49,810 nucleotides of DNA from an uncultured Lachnospiraceae bacterium (GCA_947382415.1 CANCYO010000016.1:1-49810); one strand, 5' to 3'. Positions 15,815-23,958 are shown, counted from the stretch's first letter. Translations and numbers: made by a program. The notes: generated from the sequence alone by a model not told the origin.

Positions 15815-15829
15815 TAAGGAGGATTTTTT

Positions 15830-16261
15830 ATGACTGATTGGGGACAGATTGTTGCGTTTATTCAGAAACAGAAGACCGCGTTTATCGCGTCGGTTGACGA
15901 GGAGGGATTTCCGAATATAAAGGCCATGTTTACACCCCGCAAGATTGAGGGAAACTGCCTGTATTTCTCCACGAATACCTCGGCCATGCGGACACAGCAG
16001 TATTTGAAGAACCCAAAGGCCAGCGTTTACTTTTATCACAGAGGACGCTTTCAGTACGAGGGCATAATGCTCACGGGCACTATGGAGGTTTTACAGGATC
16101 AGGATATCAGGCAGGAGATCTGGAGAGTCGGAGATACCATGTATTATCCTCAGGGCGTTACCGATCCCGATTACTGTGTGCTGAAATTTACCGCAGAAAA
16201 GGGAAGACATTACTGTGACCTGAAAAAAGAGAGCTTTCTTGTTGAGGAGCTGGAGAAGTGA
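15830..16261 (+). CDS. Pyridoxamine 5'-phosphate oxidase-family flavoprotein
   Basis: 143 aa, matching the small split-barrel FMN-binding proteins: TAFIASVDEEGFPNIKAMFTP (16-37), LYFSTNTSAMRTQQYLKNPKASVYFY (44-71) and the C-terminal LKFTAEKGRHYCDLKK. Members bind FMN or F420 and reduce small electrophiles or bind haem; the exact substrate cannot be told from sequence. It has an AAGGAGG site and lies 15 nt after marR, so the pair is one operon, probably induced by a compound sensed by the MarR protein. Confidence 0.85.
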   Translation: MTDWGQIVAFIQKQKTAFIASVDEEGFPNIKAMFTPRKIEGNCLYFSTNTSAMRTQQYLKNPKASVYFYHRGRFQYEGIMLTGTMEVLQDQDIRQEIWRVGDTMYYPQGVTDPDYCVLKFTAEKGRHYCDLKKESFLVEELEK

Positions 16262-16292
16262 CCGGATTTCCAAATATAATTCAAATTACCCC

Positions 16293-16321
16293 TTGACACT
16301 CAGGCCCTGCTATCCTATAAT
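16293..16321 (+). promoter_or_regulatory. Consensus sigma-A promoter of rplM-rpsI
   Basis: TTGACA (16293-16298) and TATAAT (16316-16321), both perfect, with the ideal 17-nt spacer. Strong constitutive promoter as expected for ribosomal protein genes. It leaves a leader of about 165 nt. Confidence 0.9.
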
Positions 16322-16327
16322 ATACAA

Positions 16328-16480
16328 CTGTGACAGTGTTTCAAAATGCCGAGTCAAAGCCCCGACAAGGCATTTTTAATACAGTTTTACATTTTATCAA
16401 GAGCTGTTCCGAAAACGCATGAAAGGTGGCCGGACATCCGCCGGACATGGGCAGACGGGACAAAAACCGCAAGAGTAACA
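16328..16480 (+). promoter_or_regulatory. rplM leader RNA, candidate L13 leader
   Basis: The 5' untranslated region begins near 16328. It can form a hairpin from AAAATGCC (16343-16350) and GGCATTTT (16369-16376) around a purine- and C-rich loop, followed by a short T-rich stretch, plus further G/C-rich pairing at 16425-16460. An autoregulatory L13 leader at this place is known in Firmicutes; I place it here by position and structure only, without a covariance-model match. Confidence 0.5.
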
Positions 16481-16493
16481 TGGAGGAAACATC

Positions 16494-16922
16494 ATGAAAA
16501 CATTTATGGCTAGTCCGGCTACAATTGATAGAAAGTGGTATGTTGTAGACGCTGCAGGCATGACTCTCGGCCGTCTGGCTTCCGAGGTTGCAAAAGTTTT
16601 GAGAGGTAAGAACAAGCCGATCTTCACTCCCCACATTGATACCGGCGATTATGTGATCGTTGTCAATGCTGAGAAGATTCAGGTGACCGGCAAGAAGCTG
16701 GATCAGAAGATTTACTATCATCACTCCGAGTATGTGGGTGGTATGAAGGAGACAACCCTGAGAGAAAAGCTCGCAAAGAAGCCTGAGCAGGTTGTAGAGC
16801 TTGCTGTCAAGGGAATGCTTCCCAAGGGACCTTTAGGAAGACAGATGTTCACCAAACTGCATGTATATGCAGGACCTGAGCACAATCATGCAGCACAGAA
16901 GCCTGAAGTGCTGACATTCTAA
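16494..16922 (+). CDS. rplM: 50S ribosomal protein L13
   Basis: 142 aa, the standard length. MKTFMASPATIDRKWYVVDA, GMTLGRLASEVAKVLRGKNKP and MLPKGPLGRQMFTKLHVYAG are typical. L13 is an early large-subunit assembly protein. GGAGG lies upstream of the ATG, and rpsI follows after 25 nt as in most bacteria. Confidence 0.98.
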   Translation: MKTFMASPATIDRKWYVVDAAGMTLGRLASEVAKVLRGKNKPIFTPHIDTGDYVIVVNAEKIQVTGKKLDQKIYYHHSEYVGGMKETTLREKLAKKPEQVVELAVKGMLPKGPLGRQMFTKLHVYAGPEHNHAAQKPEVLTF

Positions 16923-16947
16923 AGGACGGGAAGGAGGAGAATAAATC

Positions 16948-17343
16948 ATGGCTAAGACAGAGAGATACTACGGTACAGGTAGAAGAAAGAAAGCGATCGC
17001 CAGAGTATATCTGGTACCCGGCAAGGGGAATGTGACCATCAACAAGAGAGATATGGACGATTACTTCGGTCTTGAGACGCTGAAGGTTATCGTTCGCCAG
17101 CCTTTGGTTGCCACTGAGACCGCTGAGAAGTTTGATGTGATCGTAAATGTGAAGGGCGGCGGATATACAGGACAGGCAGGCGCTGTGAGACACGGTATCG
17201 CAAGAGCGCTGCTTCAGGTGGACGGCGAGTACAGACCCGTTCTCAAGAAGTCAGGTTTCCTGACCAGAGACCCTCGTATGAAGGAGAGAAAGAAGTATGG
17301 TCTGAAGGCTGCAAGACGTGCGCCTCAGTTCTCCAAGAGATAA
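16948..17343 (+). CDS. rpsI: 30S ribosomal protein S9
   Basis: 131 aa. YYGTGRRKKAIARVYLVPG at the start and the basic tail ending APQFSKR are diagnostic; the C-terminal Lys-Arg reaches the P-site tRNA in the ribosome. Preceded by AAGGAGG. It ends the rplM-rpsI operon, followed by a strong terminator. Confidence 0.98.
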   Translation: MAKTERYYGTGRRKKAIARVYLVPGKGNVTINKRDMDDYFGLETLKVIVRQPLVATETAEKFDVIVNVKGGGYTGQAGAVRHGIARALLQVDGEYRPVLKKSGFLTRDPRMKERKKYGLKAARRAPQFSKR

Positions 17344-17368
17344 TTACAGTTCAATTAAAGAGATTGGC

Positions 17369-17407
17369 AAAACCCTTGAAAGTTCGGTATTTTCAAGGGT
17401 TTTCTTT
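17369..17407 (+). terminator. Intrinsic terminator after rpsI
   Basis: A 13-bp perfect stem, AAAACCCTTGAAA (17369-17381) with TTTCAAGGGTTTT (17391-17403), 9-nt loop, T-rich tail to 17407. Confidence 0.92.
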
Positions 17408-17515
17408 ATGTCTGTGTTTTCAAAATTGTGGTAAAAAGTGCTGAATTTTGATGCGTAGCACACACATAGCATTCAAGTAGCATACAAACGAGAGCATAAA
17501 ATATGTGATGAACTA

Positions 17516-17544
17516 TTGCTATTTATCAGAAAGCCGAGTATAAT
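17516..17544 (+). promoter_or_regulatory. Promoter of the 17584 lipoprotein gene
   Basis: TTGCTA (17516-17521), 17-nt spacer, perfect TATAAT (17539-17544), 39 nt upstream of the start codon. Confidence 0.65.
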
Positions 17545-17583
17545 TATTTATGATTTTACAAAATTGAGGGAGTGGGAAATACT

Positions 17584-18153
17584 ATGAAGAAAAAAATTTT
17601 GGTAATGACAATCTCATTGACTCTGGTGATGAGCTTTAGCGCCTGTGGCAGCAAAATTGTGAAAAATGATGATCCAATTTCCAAGAGCGAGCAGTCTGCC
17701 GGCGCCGAGCTGATTAAGGGCAAAATCTTTGCCGATCAGTCTTCTGAGTCTTCGCAATCCATAGAATCTACGGAAACTTTAGAATCTTCAGACCCCGCAG
17801 CATCCTCAGGCGAGGACACTTCCCTGAGTGATTGGTATGAAGGCGATGACCGCAAGAATGTGGAAGATTTCATCAACAATATTTTTTCCGGACAGGGGAT
17901 GCATTTTGCTATTACGCTGGAGGAGTCGGATGTTCTCGGCTACAATTATCAGTATACGAATCAGATAGAAGTTTCAGATATGATTAAGGAAGAATTGGCA
18001 AAAGGTGTGGAAAGCGGTTCTGAGGCCGTGCGGTCGGATATTCAGAATTACAGGAAAGACTATGGCGTCACTCTGAACGGGATTCGCCTGATCTATCTGA
18101 ATGCGGACGGTTCCGTTATTTACCAGCAGGATATTGAGGCAGATGACAAATAA
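17584..18153 (+). CDS. Small lipoprotein (DUF4854-like)
   Basis: 189 aa from ATG 17584; the GTG at 17572 is in frame but lies within the ribosome binding region. The signal peptide MKKKILVMTISLTLVMSFSAC ends in a lipobox with the Cys at 21. A Ser/Glu-rich linker (about 40-85) leads to a compact globular domain starting at DWYEGDDRKNVEDFINNIF, with ITLEESDVLGYNYQYTNQ and a C-terminal VIYQQDIE. The pattern recalls DUF4854 lipoproteins of gut Clostridia; function unknown. It has its own promoter and is followed by the DUF1848 gene after 26 nt. Confidence 0.65.
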   Translation: MKKKILVMTISLTLVMSFSACGSKIVKNDDPISKSEQSAGAELIKGKIFADQSSESSQSIESTETLESSDPAASSGEDTSLSDWYEGDDRKNVEDFINNIFSGQGMHFAITLEESDVLGYNYQYTNQIEVSDMIKEELAKGVESGSEAVRSDIQNYRKDYGVTLNGIRLIYLNADGSVIYQQDIEADDK

Positions 18154-18179
18154 AATCTTTGCATAATGAGAAAGTTCAA

Positions 18180-19118
18180 ATGATATTGAGTGTAAGCCGT
18201 AGAACAGACATTCCGAATTACTATTCGGAGTGGTTTTTTAATAGGATCAAAGAGGGATTTGCGTATGTCAGGAATCCAATGAATGTGCATCAGGTAAGCA
18301 GGATCGATATAACGCCGGAAGTTGTGGATTGTATTGTTTTCTGGACGAAGAATCCTGAACCCATGCTGGGCCGCCTGGGCGAGCTTACAGGTTACGATTA
18401 TTATTTTCAATTTACCCTGACCGGATATGGAGCAGATATAGAGTGCAATGTTCCGCATAAAAAACAAAACATGATACCGATTTTTCAGGAATTATCGAAA
18501 AAGACAGGGATGCAGAGGGTGATATGGAGATATGATCCCATTATTTTTACAAAGAAGTATACGGCGGAATATCATTTAAAAGCCTTTGAACAGATTGCGG
18601 CTGCGCTTAACGGATATACACAGAAATGTGTTATCAGTTTTGTGGACCGATATGCAAAAAATAAAAAGAATATGGATCTGATGGAAGCCTGTGAGATCGG
18701 CAAGACGGAATTGCTGGAATTTGCAGGAGAACTGAGCGCAATTGCCAGGAAATGCGGGATGCGGACCGCAAGCTGTGCTGAAGCGATAGATTTACAGCAG
18801 TGCGGAATAGAACACAACTGTTGTATCGATAAAGCGCTGATAGAAAGCATTATCGGGTGTAGCATACAAGCGGATAAAGACGACAATCAGCGTCGGGAAT
18901 GCGGGTGCGTGGAAAGCGTGGACATCGGCGCATATAATACCTGCCGCAATGGCTGTAAATACTGTTATGCAAATTTTAGTTCTGAAAGTGTTATGAAAAA
19001 CTGCGGCAACTATGATCCGAAGTCGCCCATGCTGTGTGGGAAACCGGATTCAAATGACAGGGTCACGGAGCGAAAAGTCAGGTCTTTGAAAGAACGGCAG
19101 TTGAGTTTTCCGGTTTGA
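18180..19118 (+). CDS. DUF1848 protein with a Cys-rich C-terminal motif
   Basis: 312 aa from ATG 18180 (GAGAAAG upstream), giving the family's usual start MILSVSRRTDIPNYY. The conserved core includes RNPMNVHQVSRI, DCIVFWTKNPEPM, QFTLTGY and VIWRYDPIIFT. Near the C-terminus CRNGCKYCYAN has a CX3CX2C arrangement, which in radical-SAM enzymes holds a 4Fe-4S cluster, but here it is C-terminal instead of N-terminal. The biochemical role of DUF1848 proteins is not established. It is followed 9 nt later by the transglutaminase-GNAT gene. Confidence 0.8.
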   Translation: MILSVSRRTDIPNYYSEWFFNRIKEGFAYVRNPMNVHQVSRIDITPEVVDCIVFWTKNPEPMLGRLGELTGYDYYFQFTLTGYGADIECNVPHKKQNMIPIFQELSKKTGMQRVIWRYDPIIFTKKYTAEYHLKAFEQIAAALNGYTQKCVISFVDRYAKNKKNMDLMEACEIGKTELLEFAGELSAIARKCGMRTASCAEAIDLQQCGIEHNCCIDKALIESIIGCSIQADKDDNQRRECGCVESVDIGAYNTCRNGCKYCYANFSSESVMKNCGNYDPKSPMLCGKPDSNDRVTERKVRSLKERQLSFPV

Positions 19119-19127
19119 GGTAATGAT

Positions 19128-20198
19128 ATGTTGAAATTGGCAGATGACATGGAGGAATATCTCTCTTCGTCGGAGTATATAGACCGGATGCATCCCGCGA
19201 TTATATCTGCGGCGGAAGCGTTTCAGGACCGGGCTGTGGGTGAAGTGGATCTGGTTCAGATGATCTATGAATATGTCAGGGATCAAATAAAGCATTCCTG
19301 GGATGTGCAGGATGGACGGGTCACGAGGAAGGCTTCGGAGGTGTTGGAACAAAAGGTGGGGATCTGCTGGGCAAAATCCAACTTGCTGGCGGCGCTTTTG
19401 CGGGCTTGCGGTATTCCCGCAGGGATATGCTATCAGAGACTGACGCTGGGCGATACGCCGGAGACGGGATTCTGCATCCACTCGCTGAATGCCGTTTACA
19501 TAAAAAGTATTGGAAAATGGATCCGGCTGGACGCCAGAGGAAGCGCCGGGGTTCCGAACGCAGGGTTTAGTCTGGAGCGGGAACAATTGGAGTTTCGGGT
19601 GAACAGAGAGGTTGGAGAGGTGGACTACAACAAGGTCTACGCTCACCCCATGCCCAGGCTTATGAAAGTTCTGGAGGAGAACGAGGATGCGCTTGAGATG
19701 TACGAGCACAGGCTGCCGGATACCCTCTATGAGTACAGGAAAGCCACCGGGGACGATCTGGAGGAGCTGGTGAGGACCAGGCTTACGGTTCTTCGCGCCG
19801 CCAACGGGCTTTCGGAGACAGAGCCTCTGGAGGCGGTGGAACGGGCTTCCCGTGAATATTATGAGCGGGCGTTGGATGCGGGAGAGCATACTGCCTGGTT
19901 GATCTATGATGAATATGGCGGACGGCGTTTTATCGGCGCAGGAGGCGTGAGTTTTTATCAGGTGATGCCCACCAGAGATGTGCCGGACGGCAGAAAGGCT
20001 TATATTATGAATCTGTATACTGCGCCGGAATACAGGAGACAGGGAATCGCCGGGTATACGCTGAAGCTGCTGGTGGATGAGGCGCGCAGGCGTGGTATTT
20101 CCCATATTTCTCTGGAAGCTACGGAGGCGGGCAGGCCATTGTATGAAAAGTTTGGTTTCCGGGCGATGGAAAACGAAATGGAGCTGCCTGAAAATTAA
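19128..20198 (+). CDS. Transglutaminase-like domain fused to GNAT acetyltransferase
   Basis: 356 aa with two unrelated domains. Residues 1-180 are a transglutaminase-like (papain-fold) domain: Cys80 in KVGICWAKSNLLAALLRACGIPAG, His118 in IHSLNAVYI and Asp135 in WIRLDARG make a complete Cys-His-Asp triad. Residues 203-352 are a GNAT N-acetyltransferase: ATGDDLEELVRTRLTVLR, then the acetyl-CoA loop YTAPEYRRQGIAGYTL and LYEKFGF. Small transglutaminase-like proteins act as proteases or amidases; GNATs acetylate amines. No signal peptide, so both should act in the cytoplasm. Substrates are unknown. Each domain could have been a separate gene in an ancestor. Confidence 0.85.
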   Translation: MLKLADDMEEYLSSSEYIDRMHPAIISAAEAFQDRAVGEVDLVQMIYEYVRDQIKHSWDVQDGRVTRKASEVLEQKVGICWAKSNLLAALLRACGIPAGICYQRLTLGDTPETGFCIHSLNAVYIKSIGKWIRLDARGSAGVPNAGFSLEREQLEFRVNREVGEVDYNKVYAHPMPRLMKVLEENEDALEMYEHRLPDTLYEYRKATGDDLEELVRTRLTVLRAANGLSETEPLEAVERASREYYERALDAGEHTAWLIYDEYGGRRFIGAGGVSFYQVMPTRDVPDGRKAYIMNLYTAPEYRRQGIAGYTLKLLVDEARRRGISHISLEATEAGRPLYEKFGFRAMENEMELPEN

Positions 20199-20242
20199 AA
20201 ATAAATTAAGAATTGAAGACTGATCTTTCCGGATTCAGAGGA

Positions 20243-20271
20243 TGGACGAAACGGTTGTTGCATTGTATAAT
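20243..20271 (+). promoter_or_regulatory. Promoter of the PocR/EAL pair
   Basis: TGGACG (20243-20248; 4 of 6 matches to the -35 consensus), 17 nt, perfect TATAAT (20266-20271). The start codon of the PocR gene is 28 nt downstream. Confidence 0.45.
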
Positions 20272-20299
20272 AGAAGTATTGAAGGGGGGCGTGGTATGA

Positions 20300-21559
20300 A
20301 TGCAGGAGCAGGAGATCAGATTGACTGACTTGATAGATGTACAGGTACTGCAGAAGATACAGAATGGTTTCTCCAAGTTTACAGGTATGGCCGCGCTCAC
20401 CACGGACGCCAACGGCAGACCTGTCACAGTTGGCAGCGGTTTTACGGAGTTTTGCATGAATCTCACCCGGAGCACCGAGAACGGGATGGCACGCTGTGCG
20501 GAGTGTGATATGAGAGGAGCGCTTCTCACGCTGGAGAAGGGCGAGTCTGTGGTCTATAAATGCCATGCGGGGTTGTTGGATTTTGCGGCGCCCATCATGG
20601 TGGAGGGAATCTTTGTGGGGAGCTTTATCGGCGGGCAGGTGTGCGCGGAGCGGCCCGGGGAGCAGGAGCTCAGGAAGACCGCGGCGATTCTTGGGGTCGA
20701 TCCGGAAGCGTACATAGCTGCTGCAGCCAAGGTAAAGCTGATAGAGTACGAGAAGGTGGAGCGGGCGGCGGAATTTTTGTGCGAGATCGCGGAGGTGCTG
20801 TCCCAGATGGCGTACAGCAGTTACATTGCGCTGCAGCAGAGCAGGAAGCTGGAGCGGGTGGCCCGTTCGCATAATCACTTTATCGTGGACATGAACGCCA
20901 ATATGAAGCAGCATGTGCAGGATTGGATCGGCATTGCAAAGGAACTGAAGGGCGCGCATCTGGACGGGAAGGCGACCTCTATACTGGCGAAGCTGATGGA
21001 CAAGGGCGAGGAGTTTATGTCAGTCATTGACGACACGGTGGAATTTTCCCAGATTGCCAACGGTGAGATTGAGCTGTATGAGAGCGAGTATGATATTGTA
21101 GCGCTGATCAACGGTGTGCGGAGCGATTATCTGGAGACTGCCCGGAAACGGGGCGATGAGATACAGGTGCTGTTTGGAGAGGGACTGCCGGAGGTGCTGC
21201 TTGGCGATGCCGGGCGGATCCGTCAGATTGTGGCCAAGTTTGTGCAGAATGCCGTGCGGCATACCAAAAACGGGAAAGTTACCATTCGGGTTTCCACGTC
21301 GAGAAGGTCATATGCCACCAATCTCGTGATAGAGATCGCAGACACGGGAAAGGGAATGACTCCGGCAGAGCTTGCGGCGCTGAGAGGCTATATCGAGAGG
21401 CGGATTCCCTACGATGAGGGAGACAGCATAGGCATTGCGGTGATTCCCATGCTGCTTGCGAGAATGTCCGGTACGCTGGAGGTTGAGAGCATTCAGGATG
21501 TGGAGACTGTATTTACGATCAATATTCCTCAATTAAATGTGCAGGCTTCTGCTTCCTGA
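20300..21559 (+). CDS. PocR-domain sensor with histidine-kinase-like core lacking the phosphoacceptor His
   Basis: 419 aa, cytoplasmic. Residues 8-175 are a PocR ligand-binding domain with its Cys set (Cys52, Cys66, Cys69, Cys88, next to His89). Residues 185-245 align without gaps to a HisKA dimerisation domain, but at the phosphoacceptor position the usual Met-Ser-His-Glu is MNAN, so the His is Ala200. A HATPase domain follows: N-box QIVAKFVQNAVRHT (Asn317), G1 DTGKGM (348-353), and a weakened G2 (DSIGIAV instead of GTGLGLAI). It is therefore probably a pseudokinase that binds a ligand, and possibly ATP, and acts by protein contact. The EAL gene 28 nt downstream is the natural partner; there is no response regulator. 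Confidence 0.85.
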   Translation: MQEQEIRLTDLIDVQVLQKIQNGFSKFTGMAALTTDANGRPVTVGSGFTEFCMNLTRSTENGMARCAECDMRGALLTLEKGESVVYKCHAGLLDFAAPIMVEGIFVGSFIGGQVCAERPGEQELRKTAAILGVDPEAYIAAAAKVKLIEYEKVERAAEFLCEIAEVLSQMAYSSYIALQQSRKLERVARSHNHFIVDMNANMKQHVQDWIGIAKELKGAHLDGKATSILAKLMDKGEEFMSVIDDTVEFSQIANGEIELYESEYDIVALINGVRSDYLETARKRGDEIQVLFGEGLPEVLLGDAGRIRQIVAKFVQNAVRHTKNGKVTIRVSTSRRSYATNLVIEIADTGKGMTPAELAALRGYIERRIPYDEGDSIGIAVIPMLLARMSGTLEVESIQDVETVFTINIPQLNVQASAS

Positions 21560-21587
21560 GGGCAGAGACGCCGTGGAGAGGTAGATC

Positions 21588-23261
21588 ATGGAGTTTGATT
21601 ACAAAGAATATTCAGAGGCTATGGATGAATTTCTGGTGCGGATGGAGAGAATCTCTGATCCCGTTCATCCTGATATTGCAAAAATATTGGAGCGGCTGTG
21701 CAGACTTTTGCGGATTGCCCGGGTGGAGGAATGGTTCTATGAGGACGGGGAGCATGAGACTGCAGGGCAGGGAGAGTGTGCGGTTTTGTATCAGACCGGT
21801 GAGGCTTGTGAGGAGAATGCGATAGTCTGCCGCGAGACGGAAGGAACCGACAGTATCGTAGTATACCGAGTCTGTCCCTCTGAGGGGGCCAAAGAATGGA
21901 GCGGGCTGGAGCGGGAAAAGATTGCCGTGCTGGCGAAGTCGCTCTTTGTCTACAACGGGCGCAACCGTATGATCCGGCTGACAGAGCGGCTGGTTTTCCG
22001 CGATCCGTATCTGGACATCTATAATCTGCCGTATTTTATGAAACATTGTGAGAGAAAGCTGCAGGATGGAAGCATTGGCGGCTATGGGGCAGGTTATTTT
22101 AATCTGAAGAGATTTTCCGGCATTAACCAGCAGCTTGGCAGAGACGGCGCAACGAAGATCATGGCTGGTTATATCGGTCAGCTGCAGGAGCGGTTTGTGG
22201 GGGATGAACTGATCTGCCGTGTGGGCGGTGATAATTTTGTTGTGTTCTTTCTGAAAGAGAATCTGAACATGGTTATAGATCACCTGAAGGGCAGAGGTAT
22301 CGTCTGCGATGAGGAGTCGGGGGAGCGTATTTTTGTCAGCGCCACCGCGGGTTATTATCTGATACCGGAGGATCTGAAGGATGCCTCTGAGATATTAGAC
22401 AATGCGCAAATCGCTTACAATCTGGCCAGAAATGTGAACAAGGAGCCCTATGTGTTCTACACGGAGGAGCTTGCCGAGAATATCAAGGAAAATTCTGTCA
22501 TTGACGAGCTTTTCACGGAGGCGTTGCAGAACGGTGAGTTTGAGGTGTACTATCAGCCCAAGGTCGCCCTGAAGGACTACAGTCTGTCCGGCGCTGAGGC
22601 TCTGTGCAGATGGTTTCACGACGGCAGGATGATGGTTCCGGGCAAGTTTATTCCCGTGTTTGAGCAGAGCAAGGCGGTGACGCTTCTGGATTTCTATATG
22701 CTGGAGCATGTGTGCAGAGACCTGCGCAGATGGATGGCGGCGGGCAAGAAGGTCGTGAAGGTCTCCGTGAATTTCTCCAGAAGGCATCTGGGCAATAAGG
22801 ATCTGGTGAAACATATTCTCAGTGTGGTTGACCGCTATGAGGTGCCACATGAATATATAGAGATCGAGCTGACTGAGACCACCACGGATGTGGATTTCAA
22901 GGATTTGCGGGAGGTTGTCACCGGACTGCAGAATGCGGGTATCAGCACTTCGGTGGATGATTTCGGAGTGGGGTATTCGTCTCTGAACCTCATCAAGGAG
23001 CTTCCGTGGAATGTGCTCAAGATCGACAAGAGCTTTCTCGATCCCGTGGCAGCAGGAGACAGGATCGGCAGCATTATGCTGGGCCATGTCATTTCCATGG
23101 CGCAGGAGATGGGGCTTGAGTGTATCGTGGAAGGTGTGGAGACGGCTGAACAGGTTAAATTTCTGAAGCAGCACAATTGTTTTCTGGCTCAGGGATTTTT
23201 CTTTGATAAGCCTCTGACCAAGACGGATTTTGAGAACAGATTGAATGAAGTGTCCGCATAG
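21588..23261 (+). CDS. Cyclic-di-GMP phosphodiesterase: degenerate GGDEF plus EAL
   Basis: 557 aa. Residues 1-125 are an unrecognised, possibly GAF-like region. A GGDEF domain (about 135-295) has the active-site motif changed to GGDNF (213-217), so cyclase activity is unlikely, though GTP binding could regulate the EAL part. The EAL domain (about 305-550) looks active: EAL at 337-339, the metal and catalytic residues in VNFSRRHL, IEIELTET, DDFGVGYSSL, LKIDKSF and VEGVET, and the end motif QGFFFDKPL. It hydrolyses cyclic-di-GMP to pGpG. No membrane segments. Co-transcribed with the PocR sensor and closed by a strong terminator. Confidence 0.93.
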   Translation: MEFDYKEYSEAMDEFLVRMERISDPVHPDIAKILERLCRLLRIARVEEWFYEDGEHETAGQGECAVLYQTGEACEENAIVCRETEGTDSIVVYRVCPSEGAKEWSGLEREKIAVLAKSLFVYNGRNRMIRLTERLVFRDPYLDIYNLPYFMKHCERKLQDGSIGGYGAGYFNLKRFSGINQQLGRDGATKIMAGYIGQLQERFVGDELICRVGGDNFVVFFLKENLNMVIDHLKGRGIVCDEESGERIFVSATAGYYLIPEDLKDASEILDNAQIAYNLARNVNKEPYVFYTEELAENIKENSVIDELFTEALQNGEFEVYYQPKVALKDYSLSGAEALCRWFHDGRMMVPGKFIPVFEQSKAVTLLDFYMLEHVCRDLRRWMAAGKKVVKVSVNFSRRHLGNKDLVKHILSVVDRYEVPHEYIEIELTETTTDVDFKDLREVVTGLQNAGISTSVDDFGVGYSSLNLIKELPWNVLKIDKSFLDPVAAGDRIGSIMLGHVISMAQEMGLECIVEGVETAEQVKFLKQHNCFLAQGFFFDKPLTKTDFENRLNEVSA

Positions 23262-23314
23262 AGCGGAATGTAATTTGATCAATATGGGATGCCATAGATG
23301 GCGAAAACGGCTGT

Positions 23315-23363
23315 GAGCCGCTTTCTGCGCAGGAGACTGCGGGAAAGCGGCTCTGTTTTTTTT
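23315..23363 (+). terminator. Intrinsic terminator after the EAL gene
   Basis: GAGCCGCTTTC (23315-23325) pairs perfectly with GAAAGCGGCTC (23343-23353), followed by eight T (23356-23363). Confidence 0.93.
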
Positions 23364-23377
23364 ATAAGGAGGAAATT

Positions 23378-23401
23378 ATGTTTTACCGGAATTTTTGTTA
23401 A
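23378..23401 (+). CDS. Seven-codon open frame with a strong ribosome binding site
   Basis: AAGGAGG (23366-23372) is correctly spaced from an ATG at 23378 that opens the frame MFYRNFC and stops at 23399. It lies between the EAL terminator and spoVAB. It may be a leader peptide or the start of a deleted gene; nothing else supports expression. Confidence 0.3.
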   Translation: MFYRNFC

Positions 23402-23462
23402 GAATCAGGAATGCTGCATATACTGTGTCTGATAGTTTGGCACGGCGAAGGAGGATATTACG

Positions 23463-23942
23463 GTGCGAAGCATTTTTTTGGTCATCCTGGGGACGAGCTA
23501 CGGCCTTCTGGCGGCTGCAGGTGTGTTCACGGTGCTGGTGGCAGTAGGGCTGGTACCGCGTTTTGCGGGTAAGACGCACACTGCGGGCAAGGTGGTTCTC
23601 TATGAGGAGATGGTGATCTTTGGTTCCATACTGGGAGGTTTTTTGAGCCTGTTCCCGGAATTTAGCCAATTGGGAGCGTTCCTGCAGGGCAACTTTCCTG
23701 AAGCTGCTTTTTGGTGGCGGTTGTTGGGAAATGTGCTGCAGGGGGTTTTTGGTCTTTTTTCGGGGATGTTTATAGGATGTCTGGCTCTGGCTATCGCAGA
23801 GATGCTGGATTCAGTGCCGATTTTTGCCAGAAGAATATCATTTCGTCATGGTCTGGGACTTGCGGTTCTAAGCATGGCGGCGGGTAAGCTGTGCGGATCG
23901 CTCTTTTATTTTTGGAACGAGCTGCACCGGGTTGTACAGTGA
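23463..23942 (+). CDS. spoVAB: Stage V sporulation protein AB
   Basis: 159 aa integral membrane protein with four to five helices. Conserved SpoVAB features are GLVPRFAGKTHTA (about 32-44), YEEMVIFGSILGG, GMFIGCLALAIAEMLDSVPIFARRI and AAGKLCGSLFYF. SpoVA proteins sit in the inner membrane of the forespore and carry dipicolinic acid into the spore and out at germination. The start is GTG 23463, 8 nt after AAGGAGG. It precedes spoVAA, the reverse of the Bacillus order. No clear sigma-G promoter could be fixed. Confidence 0.85.
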   Translation: MRSIFLVILGTSYGLLAAAGVFTVLVAVGLVPRFAGKTHTAGKVVLYEEMVIFGSILGGFLSLFPEFSQLGAFLQGNFPEAAFWWRLLGNVLQGVFGLFSGMFIGCLALAIAEMLDSVPIFARRISFRHGLGLAVLSMAAGKLCGSLFYFWNELHRVVQ

Positions 23943-23958
23943 GGGGAGGCCGGTATAG

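Noticed and set aside
23400..23440. Possible sigma-G promoter upstream of spoVAB (CATATACT near 23417)
   Set aside because: No matching -35 element at 17-18 nt could be found; the resemblance is limited to the AT-rich -10 part.
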